This document shows, piece after piece, positions 8,389 to 16,908 of a stretch of DNA of 64,000 bases; positions within the stretch are counted from its first letter, which is position 1, and every line of letters begins with the position of its first letter. Source of the DNA: an uncultured Propionibacteriaceae bacterium (GTDB lineage Bacteria; Actinomycetota; Actinomycetes; Propionibacteriales; Propionibacteriaceae); contig CALCKT010000069.1 of assembly GCA_937965785.1 (NCBI GenBank), positions 1-64,000 on the forward strand. The letters are read 5' to 3'. Both the position numbers and the translations under genes were made by a program. Under the pieces are notes generated by a model that did not search any database, was not told where the DNA came from, and saw only the letters and a program-made list of their open reading frames with translations.

Positions 8389-9984
8389 TCACTCGTAGGG
8401 GAGGTAGCCGTTGCGGTGGATCTCCTCCAGGTCCATGCGGGCCCGCAGGATCCGGGCGGTCTCGTCGCTGATCCTGTGTTCCCGGACGAACTGGGTCAGC
8501 AGCTCCCGTTTCCGGGCGAGCACCGCCCCGTGGAGGCGTTCGAGGGCGACGATCTCCGCCACGTCCTCCTCCTCGTCATCGGCCCCGATGTGGGCGGCGA
8601 TGTCGTCGAGACGCTCCTCCATGGCCTCGGCGATCCGCGGGGAGACCCCCGACTGCTCGGCGAGGAAGGGAAGTTCGGGGCGGACGGCCCCCAGGATCGC
8701 CAGTCGCCCTTCGGTGACCAGCTGCTCCTCGGTCAGCTCGACCTCCTCGTCGTCGTCGGTGTGACCGCCCTTCGCGGCCCACGCGATCACCTTCGGCAGC
8801 AGCGGACCCTGCACCGCCATCCCGATCACGATCGCCAGGGCCGCGATGAGGAGCACCTCGTCGCGGTAGGGGAACGGCGAACCATCCTTCAAGGTGAGGG
8901 GAATCGACAGCGCGATCGCCAAGGAAACCCCGCCACGGAAGGCCGATACCGCGCTGACTACCCGGGCCCGGTAGCTCAGGCGACGCTGCCGCTGCTCGGG
9001 TCGGCGGTCGAGGGCCCGGATGATCATGACCGTGACCTGCAGGAACGCGAAACGGGAGACCACCAGGGTCACGGCCACGCCGACCGCGATGCCCGCCAGC
9101 GCCAGGAGCTCGGAGAAACGGAAGTTGACGATCAGCAGGCGTGTCTCGATGCCGATCAGCAGGAACAGGGCGCCATTGAGCAGGCTGGTGGCCAGCGGCC
9201 AGAAGTGTTCCGCCTGGGTCCGCGACTCGGGGGTGCTGAGCCGGTTCGACAGCGTCGAGATGATCAGGCCCGCCACCACCGCCGCCAGCACACCGGAGGC
9301 GTGCACCAGCTCTGCGGCCAGGTAGGCGGCGTACGGGGTGACCAGGAGCGCCATGTTGATGGTGATGGGCTCGTGGAGGCGACGAAAAGCCGGGTAGGCG
9401 ACGGCAGCGACGGTGATCCCGATGAGGATCCCGCCGAAGAACGAGATCACGGCCATTCGCGTGATGTCCCAGGGGGTGTACTGCCCGCCGAGAGCCAGGC
9501 CGACGGCGATGCTGTAAACCACCAGAGCGGTGCCGTCGTTGGTGAGGCTCTCCGCCTTCAGCAGCATGAACTGGCGGCGGGGCAGGCCCTTGGCCAGGGC
9601 GGCCGCGGCGGTGGCGTCGGGCGGGGCGACGGCGGCACCCAGGATCAGGGCCGCCTCCCACGGGATTCCCAGCGACGACGTGATCCACGCCACCGCGAAG
9701 GCGGTGGCCACCACGAACACCGTCGAGGTGATCAGGATGCCGCGCAGGTCGCGTCGGATGGCGTTCCTGGAGGTGGTGAGGCTTTCCCAGAACAACAGGC
9801 CCGGGAGGAACAGCAGCAGCACCACCTCGGGGGGCATGTGGAGGTTCTCCAAGCCGGGCACGAAGGCCAGCGCGAACCCGAGGAGGACCTGCGTCAATGG
9901 CACCGGGAGACGCAACTTGGGGGCCAAGGCGTTGCCCGCCACCACCGCAATCCCGACTCCGACCGCGATGATGAGACCCTCCAT
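8389..9984 (-). CDS. CPA1-family Na+/H+ antiporter
   Basis: A 531-residue protein with about 12 hydrophobic segments in the first 400 residues and a cytoplasmic, acidic C-terminal tail from about 415. Motifs such as AVAPPDATAAAA (near residue 140) and LPGLLFWESL are those of bacterial NhaP/CPA1 exchangers, which swap Na+ or K+ for protons across the membrane. The ATG at 9984 is chosen because it has a GGAAGGG ribosome site and starts directly with the first membrane helix; an upstream GTG would add a non-conserved 26-residue leader. It stands alone between two sugar operons. Confidence 0.88.
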   Translation of the reverse strand: MEGLIIAVGVGIAVVAGNALAPKLRLPVPLTQVLLGFALAFVPGLENLHMPPEVVLLLFLPGLLFWESLTTSRNAIRRDLRGILITSTVFVVATAFAVAWITSSLGIPWEAALILGAAVAPPDATAAAALAKGLPRRQFMLLKAESLTNDGTALVVYSIAVGLALGGQYTPWDITRMAVISFFGGILIGITVAAVAYPAFRRLHEPITINMALLVTPYAAYLAAELVHASGVLAAVVAGLIISTLSNRLSTPESRTQAEHFWPLATSLLNGALFLLIGIETRLLIVNFRFSELLALAGIAVGVAVTLVVSRFAFLQVTVMIIRALDRRPEQRQRRLSYRARVVSAVSAFRGGVSLAIALSIPLTLKDGSPFPYRDEVLLIAALAIVIGMAVQGPLLPKVIAWAAKGGHTDDDEEVELTEEQLVTEGRLAILGAVRPELPFLAEQSGVSPRIAEAMEERLDDIAAHIGADDEEEDVAEIVALERLHGAVLARKRELLTQFVREHRISDETARILRARMDLEEIHRNGYLPYE

Positions 9985-10116
9985 GCGCCACCCTTCCCTG
10001 ATTTCCCGCGACGAATCCCCGACTTGGAGCCGGACCGGTTGAATTATCCCCCATGCCCCCAAACCGGTTTTCTTCCCCCCGGGGCTGATCGTGCCGAAAC
10101 CGAGGTGAGTGTGGTC

Positions 10117-10174
10117 GGGGTGGTTTCGACACGGGTCGCTCGTTCCTCGCGCCCCGGCTCAACCGGCTTGGGGG
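10117..10174. repeat. Dispersed intergenic repeat, copy 1
   Basis: A 58-base element (core GTTTCGACACGGGTCGCTC and GCCCCGGCTCAACC) that recurs almost unchanged at 39888-39945 and in inverted, diverged form at 39799-39846 and 41385-41430. It lies between the antiporter and the sugar isomerase genes. Likely a genome-wide non-coding repeat family. Confidence 0.7.
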
Positions 10175-10186
10175 AGAATCGGGCGA

Positions 10187-11053
10187 CTACTTCGTGAACT
10201 CCTTCTCCAGGCGTTCACGCATCCGCACGTGGATGGCGTCGGCGTCCTCCTCCCAACCGAAGACGCACACCGACAGCGGGCCGTCGTAGTCGACCTCCCG
10301 GAGATACCCGAAGACCTCGTCCCACGGCACCTCGCCGTTGCCGATCTCGTTGTGCTGGTGGATGCGGGCATCCACCCCGGGCGGGTTGATGATGTAGCGG
10401 TTCCCGACGTTGGCGAGATGGTTCCACACATCCGCGACGTGCACGTGCCGCAGCCTCGGGCCGGCGTATTCCATCATCGCCCGAGGATCCCCCCGGCCCC
10501 CGGACAGGTGGAACATGTGCGGCAGACAGAACTCGTAGTTCAGCCACGGCTTGTTCACCCCGCGCACGATCTGCACGGCACGCTCGTTGGTCTCGACGAA
10601 GTCGTAGGGATGGGCCTCGATGGTGCACTCGATGCCGCGTTTCTCGAAGTCCGGGATCAACTCCTCGATGGACTTGTAGAACTGGTGTTCCGACTTCAGG
10701 GGCTCGTTCGGGTCGCCCGAGAACTCGGTGGCGATCAGCGGCACCTCCAACTCCTCCGCGATCTCCAGGAGACGACGGAAGTTGCGCACCTGCGCCTGGC
10801 GTTCCTGTTCGTCGGGCGAGGACCAGTTGAACACCGGGTTGAAGGTCCAGATCTTCACACCGGAGGCGGACATGGCCTTCTTGACCTTCGCGACCTCCGC
10901 GTCGTCGACCTTGGGGTAGTGGTGCCACTCGTGGAAGTCGGCACGCGGCGACAGCTCGATGTACTCGTAGCCGAGATCGGCGGCCTTGAAGCATTCCTCG
11001 GCGACGCTGAGGTGGGGGTGGTACATCGACGGGTCCAGCAGGATTTTCACCAT
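10187..11053 (-). CDS. Sugar phosphate isomerase/epimerase family TIM-barrel protein
   Basis: A 288-residue AP endonuclease 2/xylose-isomerase-like TIM barrel. Conserved metal-site segments are seen: a Glu at the end of the GYEYIELSP strand, the PLIATEFSG strand, the CTIEAHPYDF strand and the RHVHVADVWN strand with its His. These proteins isomerise or epimerise sugars and inositol derivatives using a divalent metal. The ATG follows GGAGGAA. Last gene of a leftward operon with a Gfo/Idh dehydrogenase (12 bases upstream) and an IolE-like protein, so it likely acts in the same oxidative sugar or inositol pathway. Exact reaction unknown. Confidence 0.82.
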   Translation of the reverse strand: MVKILLDPSMYHPHLSVAEECFKAADLGYEYIELSPRADFHEWHHYPKVDDAEVAKVKKAMSASGVKIWTFNPVFNWSSPDEQERQAQVRNFRRLLEIAEELEVPLIATEFSGDPNEPLKSEHQFYKSIEELIPDFEKRGIECTIEAHPYDFVETNERAVQIVRGVNKPWLNYEFCLPHMFHLSGGRGDPRAMMEYAGPRLRHVHVADVWNHLANVGNRYIINPPGVDARIHQHNEIGNGEVPWDEVFGYLREVDYDGPLSVCVFGWEEDADAIHVRMRERLEKEFTK

Positions 11054-11065
11054 GGGGGTTCCTCC

Positions 11066-12082
11066 TCAGGCGTAGAACGCGGGCTTGGGCATCATCTCAA
11101 CCGCCACCTCGCCGTCGGCCTCCAGGGCCTTGACGCCGGCGTCGCAGACACAGGCGGCCGCGTAGCCGTCCCACGCGGTGGAGCCGGTGTGACGGTCCTC
11201 GGCGACGGCGGTGATCCACTCCTGCACCTCACGCACGAAGGCCTGGCCGAAGCGCTGGTTGTGGTCCATGGTCAGCCGGTTGCGGCGACCCTGCAGGTCG
11301 GCTCGCTGCACCAGTTCCTGGTCGCTGAGCCGCACCGCCCCGTTCTCGCCGACCAGCTCACACTGGATGTCGTAGCCGTACTGGCAGTTGACGAAGATCT
11401 CGTCGTCGACGCGCACCCCGGAGGTGGTGGTGAGGATCAGCACCAGCGGGTCCTGCAGGTGCGGGAAACGGTTCCTGGTCTTCTTCGGCTTGTCGACGCG
11501 GGCCGAGACGAACTCCTCGCCGAGCAGCCAGCGCATGGTGTCGATCTCATGGATGGCGGTGTCGTTGATCGCCATGTCCCAGGTGTAGCTCTCCGGCACC
11601 GTCGGGTTGCGGTGCGCGTTGTGGACCATGAGGGCCTCGCCGATCTCGCCGGCATCGAGGATGGCCTTCATCTCCCGGTAGGAGGCATCGAAGCGACGCA
11701 TGAAACCGACGGTGACGAGCTTCTTGCCCGCCTTCTGCTCGGCCTCCATGATGCGCGCACAGGCATCGGCGGTGGGGGCGAGGGGTTTCTCGCAGAAGAC
11801 GTACTTGCCGGCCTCGATGGCCGCGATCACGTCGGGTTCGTGGGCGGGCCCGAAGCTGCAGATCATGACGGCGTCGACATCGTTCGAGGCGATGAGCTCC
11901 GCGGCGCTCGGGAAGGTCGTTGCGCCGATCCGGTCGGCGACCTTCCGGGCGTTCTCGGCGTTGAGGTCGGTGACGGCCACCACCCGGCCGCCCGCGATGA
12001 CGCTGTGGATGCGTTCGATGTGCGCCTGCCCCATGCCGCCGGGGCCGATCATTCCGATTCGCAGGGTCATGGTGTCGCTCAC
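11066..12082 (-). CDS. Gfo/Idh/MocA family NAD(P)-dependent dehydrogenase (inositol 2-dehydrogenase-like)
   Basis: A 338-residue protein with the N-terminal Rossmann motif GMIGPGGMGQAH and the family E-K-P motif in FCEKPLAPTADAC near residue 97. The C-terminal half carries the WDMAINDTAIHEIDTMRWLL helix where the catalytic Asp and His of inositol dehydrogenases sit. It probably oxidises myo-inositol or a related cyclitol or sugar. The GTG start overlaps the upstream stop codon (GTGA); an internal ATG four codons later is an alternative. Middle gene of the three-gene operon. Confidence 0.85.
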   Translation of the reverse strand: MSDTMTLRIGMIGPGGMGQAHIERIHSVIAGGRVVAVTDLNAENARKVADRIGATTFPSAAELIASNDVDAVMICSFGPAHEPDVIAAIEAGKYVFCEKPLAPTADACARIMEAEQKAGKKLVTVGFMRRFDASYREMKAILDAGEIGEALMVHNAHRNPTVPESYTWDMAINDTAIHEIDTMRWLLGEEFVSARVDKPKKTRNRFPHLQDPLVLILTTTSGVRVDDEIFVNCQYGYDIQCELVGENGAVRLSDQELVQRADLQGRRNRLTMDHNQRFGQAFVREVQEWITAVAEDRHTGSTAWDGYAAACVCDAGVKALEADGEVAVEMMPKPAFYA

Positions 12083-13008
12083 TTCACTCCGAGGCCGATG
12101 GAGGCCAGGTATTCGCGGACCTTGATGGCGTTGGGCAGCGGGTAGGACGGGTCACAGCCGTACATGTCCTGCTCGCAGATGACGTAGAGCTCCTTGTCGA
12201 GGTCGGCGAGGGCCTCGACGAGGCTCGGCATGTCGGGTTCGCCCTCCGGTGGCGGCACGGAGCAGCCCGCCTTGACGGCCTTCACGAAAGGCCAGTCCTC
12301 GTCGTGGGCCTGTTTGACGAGCTTCGGGTCCATGGCCTTGATGTGGACGTAGGAGATGCGTTCCGGGTAGTCGCGGATCAGGGCGGTGTTGTCGGCCATG
12401 CCGTAGACGATGTGGCCGGTGTCCAGGCAGAAACCGACGTACTCGGGGTCGGTGGCCTGGAAGATGCGGTCGATGTCCTCGCGGGTCTCGATGTGGGAGT
12501 CGCCGTGCGGGTGAAGGACCATCTTGAGGCCGTAGTCCTCCTTCATCATGCGGCCGAGCCGGTTGGCGTTGTTGATGTACAGATCCCAGGCCTCGCCGTC
12601 GAGGTGACGCACGTCGGTGAACTCGCCGGTGTGCTCGTCGCGGAACATCGGTGGCAGGTGCACCACGTACTCGGCGCCGACGGCGGCGTGGGTCTCACCG
12701 ATGGCGCGGAAGGTGCGCTCCGTGTCGGCCCAGGCCTCGGCCTTGTGGAGGATGCCCCAGCCGGTGCCGGCGACGACGCGGAAACCTCGCTTGCCCATTT
12801 CCTCGGCCAGGCGCTTGGGGTCGGTGGGGAAGTAACCGAAGGGACCGGTCTCCATCACGGAGAAACCGGCCTCGGCCATCTCGTCGAGGGCTTTCTCCCA
12901 CGGGATCTGCGCCGGATCCTCGGGGAACCAGACGCCCCACTGGTCGGGACAGACACCGATGGTCAGCTTGTTGTATCGAGGTTCGGGGTTGCGGGACTTG
13001 TCGGCCAT
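12079..13008 (-). CDS. IolE-like sugar isomerase/dehydratase (TIM barrel)
   Basis: A 309-residue TIM-barrel protein similar in plan to myo-inosose-2 dehydratase (IolE) and related isomerases: start segment TIGVCPDQWGVWFPED, barrel motifs MVLHPHGDSHIE, FCLDTGHIVYG, and SYVHIKAMD, with His, Asp and Glu residues for a metal. ATG at 13008 is preferred for its AGGACC ribosome site over an upstream in-frame start at 13038. First gene of the operon. With the dehydrogenase next to it this suggests an inositol-type route, but a true IolE role is inference. Confidence 0.78.
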   Translation of the reverse strand: MADKSRNPEPRYNKLTIGVCPDQWGVWFPEDPAQIPWEKALDEMAEAGFSVMETGPFGYFPTDPKRLAEEMGKRGFRVVAGTGWGILHKAEAWADTERTFRAIGETHAAVGAEYVVHLPPMFRDEHTGEFTDVRHLDGEAWDLYINNANRLGRMMKEDYGLKMVLHPHGDSHIETREDIDRIFQATDPEYVGFCLDTGHIVYGMADNTALIRDYPERISYVHIKAMDPKLVKQAHDEDWPFVKAVKAGCSVPPPEGEPDMPSLVEALADLDKELYVICEQDMYGCDPSYPLPNAIKVREYLASIGLGVK

Positions 13009-13137
13009 GGAGGTCCTTTCTGGCGCATCGTTGGGCACGATCCAGCCTAGGTTCGGCCATATGTCCTGTCAATTGCCCGGGGGTACTAATTTTTGTGATG
13101 AAAGTGATTCTCAACACAGTTTTGCTGGCTCTAATCC

Positions 13138-13207
13138 TGTTTTGCTGGGCTTGTTCACGTTTGCCTGCGCTGTGAAGCCAGCAAACGTGAACAAGCCCAG
13201 CAAAACA
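13138..13207. repeat. Long perfect inverted repeat upstream of the TIR-SAVED gene
   Basis: Two 27-base arms (13138-13164 and 13181-13207; core TTTTGCTGGGCTTGTTCACG) are exact reverse complements around a 16-base loop. A second, shorter TTTGCTGGC/GCCAGCAAA pair (near 13121 and 13215) nests outside it. The element sits between the divergent IolE-like and TIR-SAVED genes. The 13009-13399 gap holds nothing else recognisable. It is a single hairpin, not a CRISPR repeat-spacer series; it could be a terminator, REP-like palindrome or MITE remnant. Confidence 0.85.
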
Positions 13208-13399
13208 TCGGTAAGGCCAGCAAACCACCAGGACAACGGGTCGGCTCGGCCCACACTCTGTGAATCACAGTCTCTTGGAGTGCTCGACGAGCTGTGCATT
13301 GGAAAGGGCGACGGAGGGAGGAGGGTTGAGGAAGTCGTCGGCTGTCCGTCAGTACTTCACGACGGCCTTTCGGAATCCTGGGCTGGGTTTGGAGGAATC

Positions 13400-14938
13400 A
13401 TGGGAGACAGATGCGGCACCGCCCACGGGAATCGCTACGACCCGACCGGGCCGGTTTTCATCTCGTATCGACAAAGCGACGGTACCGAGCACGCCAAGTT
13501 TTTGGACCGTTTCCTGCGTGCCGGCGGTCTCGTGCCCTGGCGTGACCTCGTTGATCTGCCTCCTGGCGAGACCGCCCGCCGCGTCCACGAGGCCTTCGAA
13601 GAAGGTATCGCGGCCGCCGTTCTCATCGTCACGCCCGAGATCCGGGACAGCCAGTTCGTCCCTGCTGAGGAGCTCCCGGAACTGCTCAAACTCGAACAGG
13701 AACCCCACGACTTCAGTCTTCTCGTCCTCAACACCATCCCCAAACAGGACGAGACGGCTTCCAACGACGGCCGGTCGCAAGGAGACGACGTGGATGCCGG
13801 GCAACCCTCACCCGACGATGCTCCTGCCGATCACCCGCTCGGCGGGTGCGGGCGATCGAAGAAGCCCATCGACTTGTCGGCTCCCGACCGGCTGCTGAAA
13901 ACCACAGGTGAGCCGCTGAAGAATCTGAAGCAGTACGGTCTCGGCGAGTGCCGTCAGCTGTACCGGGACCTCCTCCACCGCAGGCTCGGGCATCTCATGA
14001 GACCGGCGGAGCGGTACTTGCCGATCGGCCTGCCCACGGGTGTCGTCGCGGCGATCTCCAGCGCCCTCGGGTGGTTGTTCGGTGACCGGGGGATCGGCGA
14101 CGGCGAGGTCACCATCCAGACACAGACCCGCCCGATCCCTGATGCCCACACGCGTCGTTCCGGAACCACCCGTCTCGGTCGCGAGCACGACCTCGCCATC
14201 CGGCTGCGCCAGGACCCGGACACCGGCATCCCCGCCGTTGAGGACTACCGGCACCTGAAGGAGACACTGCCGATCATGGTCGATGCCCTCTACGCGCACG
14301 GCGTGAGTGGTGTGATGCTGACCGGTGGTGGTCACTTCAGCCTCGGCTGGGCGCTCGGCACCGCCCTGCCGATCACCCGGCAGGGCGGCCTGCGCGTCAT
14401 CGACCTGCAGGGCAACGAGTGGACCGACGCCAGCCGCAGCGACGACCAGAAGACGTTCCACGCGGTCGCGGGGCCGTCCGCCGAGCACACACCCCAGGAC
14501 CCCTCACTCCAGGAAGCTGACCGCTTGCACCGCGTCGCCGTCCTGATCCGCAACAGCAACGAGCAGAATCAGGCGCCCTTCGACGAACTCAAGGACTCTT
14601 GCGACGAAAGCTTCGAGATTGTCATTCAGAGTAAGGACAAGCAGAGTCAGGGTGGCCACTTCTACCCGTCCAATGAGGGCGCCCGCCTGGCCAAGGAGAT
14701 CGCGGACAAGTTGCGCGAACGCGGCGCTGGCAGGGAATTGCACATCGCATGGTCGACTGCGACTTCACTCGCGCCCCTGGTCGCGCGTCGCACCAACACC
14801 CTCAACTGCGTGCTCTACGAGTTGACCCAGAATCCGCTCGTGCCCAGGCAGCGCTACCAGAAGGTGCTGCGTGTGGCTGCGGGCATGCCGCACGGCCCCA
14901 TCATCGAGGTCTTCGACGACGCCACACCGACCCAATGA
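13400..14938 (+). CDS. TIR-SAVED cyclic-oligonucleotide-activated NADase effector
   Basis: A 512-residue protein. Residues about 16-150 form a TIR domain, starting VFISYRQSD (19-27) with W-R-D and a helix carrying Glu57 (PPGETARR), a candidate NADase glutamate. After a variable linker and a short hydrophobic stretch, residues about 260-505 match a SAVED domain: GVMLTGGGHFSLGWALG and the late ELHIAWSTATSLAP strand. TIR-SAVED proteins are known CBASS effectors that oligomerise on cyclic triadenylate and destroy NAD+. Here no CD-NTase is next to it; instead the next genes encode a Cas10/RAMP complex, so the activator probably comes from Cas10. The ATG is chosen for its GGAGGAATC ribosome site; the open frame extends upstream without one. 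Confidence 0.85.
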   Translation: MGDRCGTAHGNRYDPTGPVFISYRQSDGTEHAKFLDRFLRAGGLVPWRDLVDLPPGETARRVHEAFEEGIAAAVLIVTPEIRDSQFVPAEELPELLKLEQEPHDFSLLVLNTIPKQDETASNDGRSQGDDVDAGQPSPDDAPADHPLGGCGRSKKPIDLSAPDRLLKTTGEPLKNLKQYGLGECRQLYRDLLHRRLGHLMRPAERYLPIGLPTGVVAAISSALGWLFGDRGIGDGEVTIQTQTRPIPDAHTRRSGTTRLGREHDLAIRLRQDPDTGIPAVEDYRHLKETLPIMVDALYAHGVSGVMLTGGGHFSLGWALGTALPITRQGGLRVIDLQGNEWTDASRSDDQKTFHAVAGPSAEHTPQDPSLQEADRLHRVAVLIRNSNEQNQAPFDELKDSCDESFEIVIQSKDKQSQGGHFYPSNEGARLAKEIADKLRERGAGRELHIAWSTATSLAPLVARRTNTLNCVLYELTQNPLVPRQRYQKVLRVAAGMPHGPIIEVFDDATPTQ

Positions 14939-14976
14939 CCGCCCCGGCAGAGCAACATCTGTGGAAGGAGAAACGC

Positions 14977-16908
14977 GTGACTGATTTCGTCAACCCCTAC
15001 ACGTTCGTGTCGTTACCCCGGAAGGTGGTACGCGGACAGCCACCCGGGCACGACCCCGGCCCCGACGAGGCGCGGGAACGCTACGTCGGCGCGCTGGAGG
15101 TTACGTGGCACATCCAATCGCCGATCGCCATCCCGACGGAGGAGTGGGGTGGCATCGGTGGCGATGTCCGCATCCCCGGCAGCTCCATCAAGGGTGCGGT
15201 CCGCAGCACCCACGAGATGTTGTTCGGCGGCTGTCTGCGTCAGGTCGACCTGGGTTACCGACCCACCTACCGGCAGCTGCCCAACATGGACGCGCTCAAA
15301 GACTGGCGGATGGCCGTCGTCCTCGATGACGACGAGGTCCTGCTGTGCGAGAAGGAGAAGAAGCGGTCGTCGGTCGACTCGGAGATGCTGCGCCAACGTC
15401 TTGGAGGAAAAGCTCGAACCGGTGACGTCATCGCCGTCAACTCCAAGAACGATTGGAGGGAGAAGCCGGAGCGGCGGGTGGCGGAGCGGTTCCAGGTCCG
15501 TGACCGTCCCGCCGACGCGAGCAGGTACGAGAACCTGGCCGGCTGCTATGTCGTGCTGATCACCAAGGAAGGTGCGCGTCACGAGACGGCCACGGTCAAG
15601 GGAAAGAAGGTGCGCACCAAGTGGTACTGGTCGTTGGGAAAGCTGACCCGGGAGCGCGCGACCATCTCGTCGCAGGCCAAACACGACTTCAGCTGGGCGA
15701 TGATGGAGGCCCGCCCCGACGGTGAGCGGTGGATCGACGTGTTCCGCGGGAAGACGAAGCTTGGGCAGGCGCGCGGCAACAAGCATGCGCTCGAGCCCGG
15801 CAGCGTCATCTGGGTGAAGGTGCTTAACGGCAAGGTCACCGCCATCAAGCTGAGTCAGTTCTGGCGCGAGCGGTCCGAGGAGTGCTTGGGAGGCCGCATC
15901 TCGAAGGAGACCCATCCGTGTTCCGGTGAGAATCTTCTGCTGTGCCCGTCGTGTTCGGTGTTCGGGTCGGCCGACACCCTCAACGACAAGGCCATCACCG
16001 ATGAGCGTCGCCGCGAGGGCGACCAGCGCTCCTACGCCGCGCACGTCCGTTTCGGGGCGGCGGTCGGCGTCGACCTGCAGGGCGACGAGGTGACCTTGGC
16101 CCCGCTCGGGCAGCCGCACCTGGGTGCCGGCCTGACCTACCTCGAACCCAAGTCGCCGGCGGCCGCCCCGGCCTCGCGCGATGAGCGCTGGAGCCGCTGG
16201 GACAGCGACGGCACGCAGAAGCGTCAGCTGCGGGGTCGCAAGTTCTACTGGCACTCCAACCCGGAACGCCAGCTGGAGCACCTGCGCCGAGATAAGGGCG
16301 TCGGGGAGGTCCCCGGCCGGCACCTCAAACGGGGCCATCACGGCGCCGACATGTGCACCAAGGCCCAGCTGGTCATGGGCGGCACGTTCCGGCAGCGCAT
16401 CACGTTCGACGGTCTGGACAGGTTCGGCGTCGCATCGCTGCTCGCGGCGCTCCAGCCCGGACGCCTCCTCGGCGAAGGCGAGTTCGCCCTGCACCTCGGG
16501 CGCGGCAAACCGCTCGGCCTGGGGTCGGTGACCGCCGAGATCACCGCCGCGAGGATCACTACGGTGGCAGCCCGTTACGGCGACAAAGCGGAGACCCCGC
16601 TGGAGAAGTTCGCCATCGATCCCGAGGAGGTGAAGGCCCGCTGCGGCGACCTCGACGCCGTACACGAGGGCGCCCGGAAGGTGCTCCGTCTCGACGGGCT
16701 GGGTGAGAACTGGTGGAAGGTCACCTACCCGACCTGCGAGGCGTGGCAGCAGTTCGGCTCCAAGGAGTTCGACGAGTCCTTCAAGTTCTTCAAGGACTTC
16801 GGCGGCCCTGCTCAATCCGAGAAACGGAAGGTGAGCTGGAAGCCCGGAGCCTGGAGGCCGATGCCGGAGATCACCGACGACGACCAGAGCGATTGGAGCG
16901 CGAAGTGA
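14977..16908 (+). CDS. Large RAMP (Cas7-like) protein with zinc ribbon, type III CRISPR
   Basis: A 643-residue RAMP-superfamily protein. The N-terminal RAMP segment has IPGSSIKGAVRS near residue 70. A four-Cys cluster (Cys303, Cys315, Cys323, Cys326; motif C-P-S-C-S-V-F-G-S) is the Cxx(x)C-x-FGS signature of CRISPR RAMP proteins, and a second Gly-rich loop GRGKPLGLGS lies near residue 510. The size and plan recall the large RAMP proteins annotated TIGR03986. It should bind crRNA or target RNA as a backbone subunit. The GTG start has GGAAGGAG 6 bases upstream; an in-frame ATG at 14935 overlaps the effector stop and is the alternative. Its stop overlaps the cas10 start. Confidence 0.82.
   Translation: MTDFVNPYTFVSLPRKVVRGQPPGHDPGPDEARERYVGALEVTWHIQSPIAIPTEEWGGIGGDVRIPGSSIKGAVRSTHEMLFGGCLRQVDLGYRPTYRQLPNMDALKDWRMAVVLDDDEVLLCEKEKKRSSVDSEMLRQRLGGKARTGDVIAVNSKNDWREKPERRVAERFQVRDRPADASRYENLAGCYVVLITKEGARHETATVKGKKVRTKWYWSLGKLTRERATISSQAKHDFSWAMMEARPDGERWIDVFRGKTKLGQARGNKHALEPGSVIWVKVLNGKVTAIKLSQFWRERSEECLGGRISKETHPCSGENLLLCPSCSVFGSADTLNDKAITDERRREGDQRSYAAHVRFGAAVGVDLQGDEVTLAPLGQPHLGAGLTYLEPKSPAAAPASRDERWSRWDSDGTQKRQLRGRKFYWHSNPERQLEHLRRDKGVGEVPGRHLKRGHHGADMCTKAQLVMGGTFRQRITFDGLDRFGVASLLAALQPGRLLGEGEFALHLGRGKPLGLGSVTAEITAARITTVAARYGDKAETPLEKFAIDPEEVKARCGDLDAVHEGARKVLRLDGLGENWWKVTYPTCEAWQQFGSKEFDESFKFFKDFGGPAQSEKRKVSWKPGAWRPMPEITDDDQSDWSAK

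Noticed and set aside
13118..13222. Possible CRISPR repeats before the TIR-SAVED gene
   Set aside because: It is one long hairpin with nested arms. There is no regular series of direct repeats with unique spacers of equal length.
12959..13399. N-terminal extension of the TIR-SAVED protein
   Set aside because: The extra frame lies antisense to the IolE-like gene and in the palindrome; the TIR start and GGAGGAAT site point to 13400.
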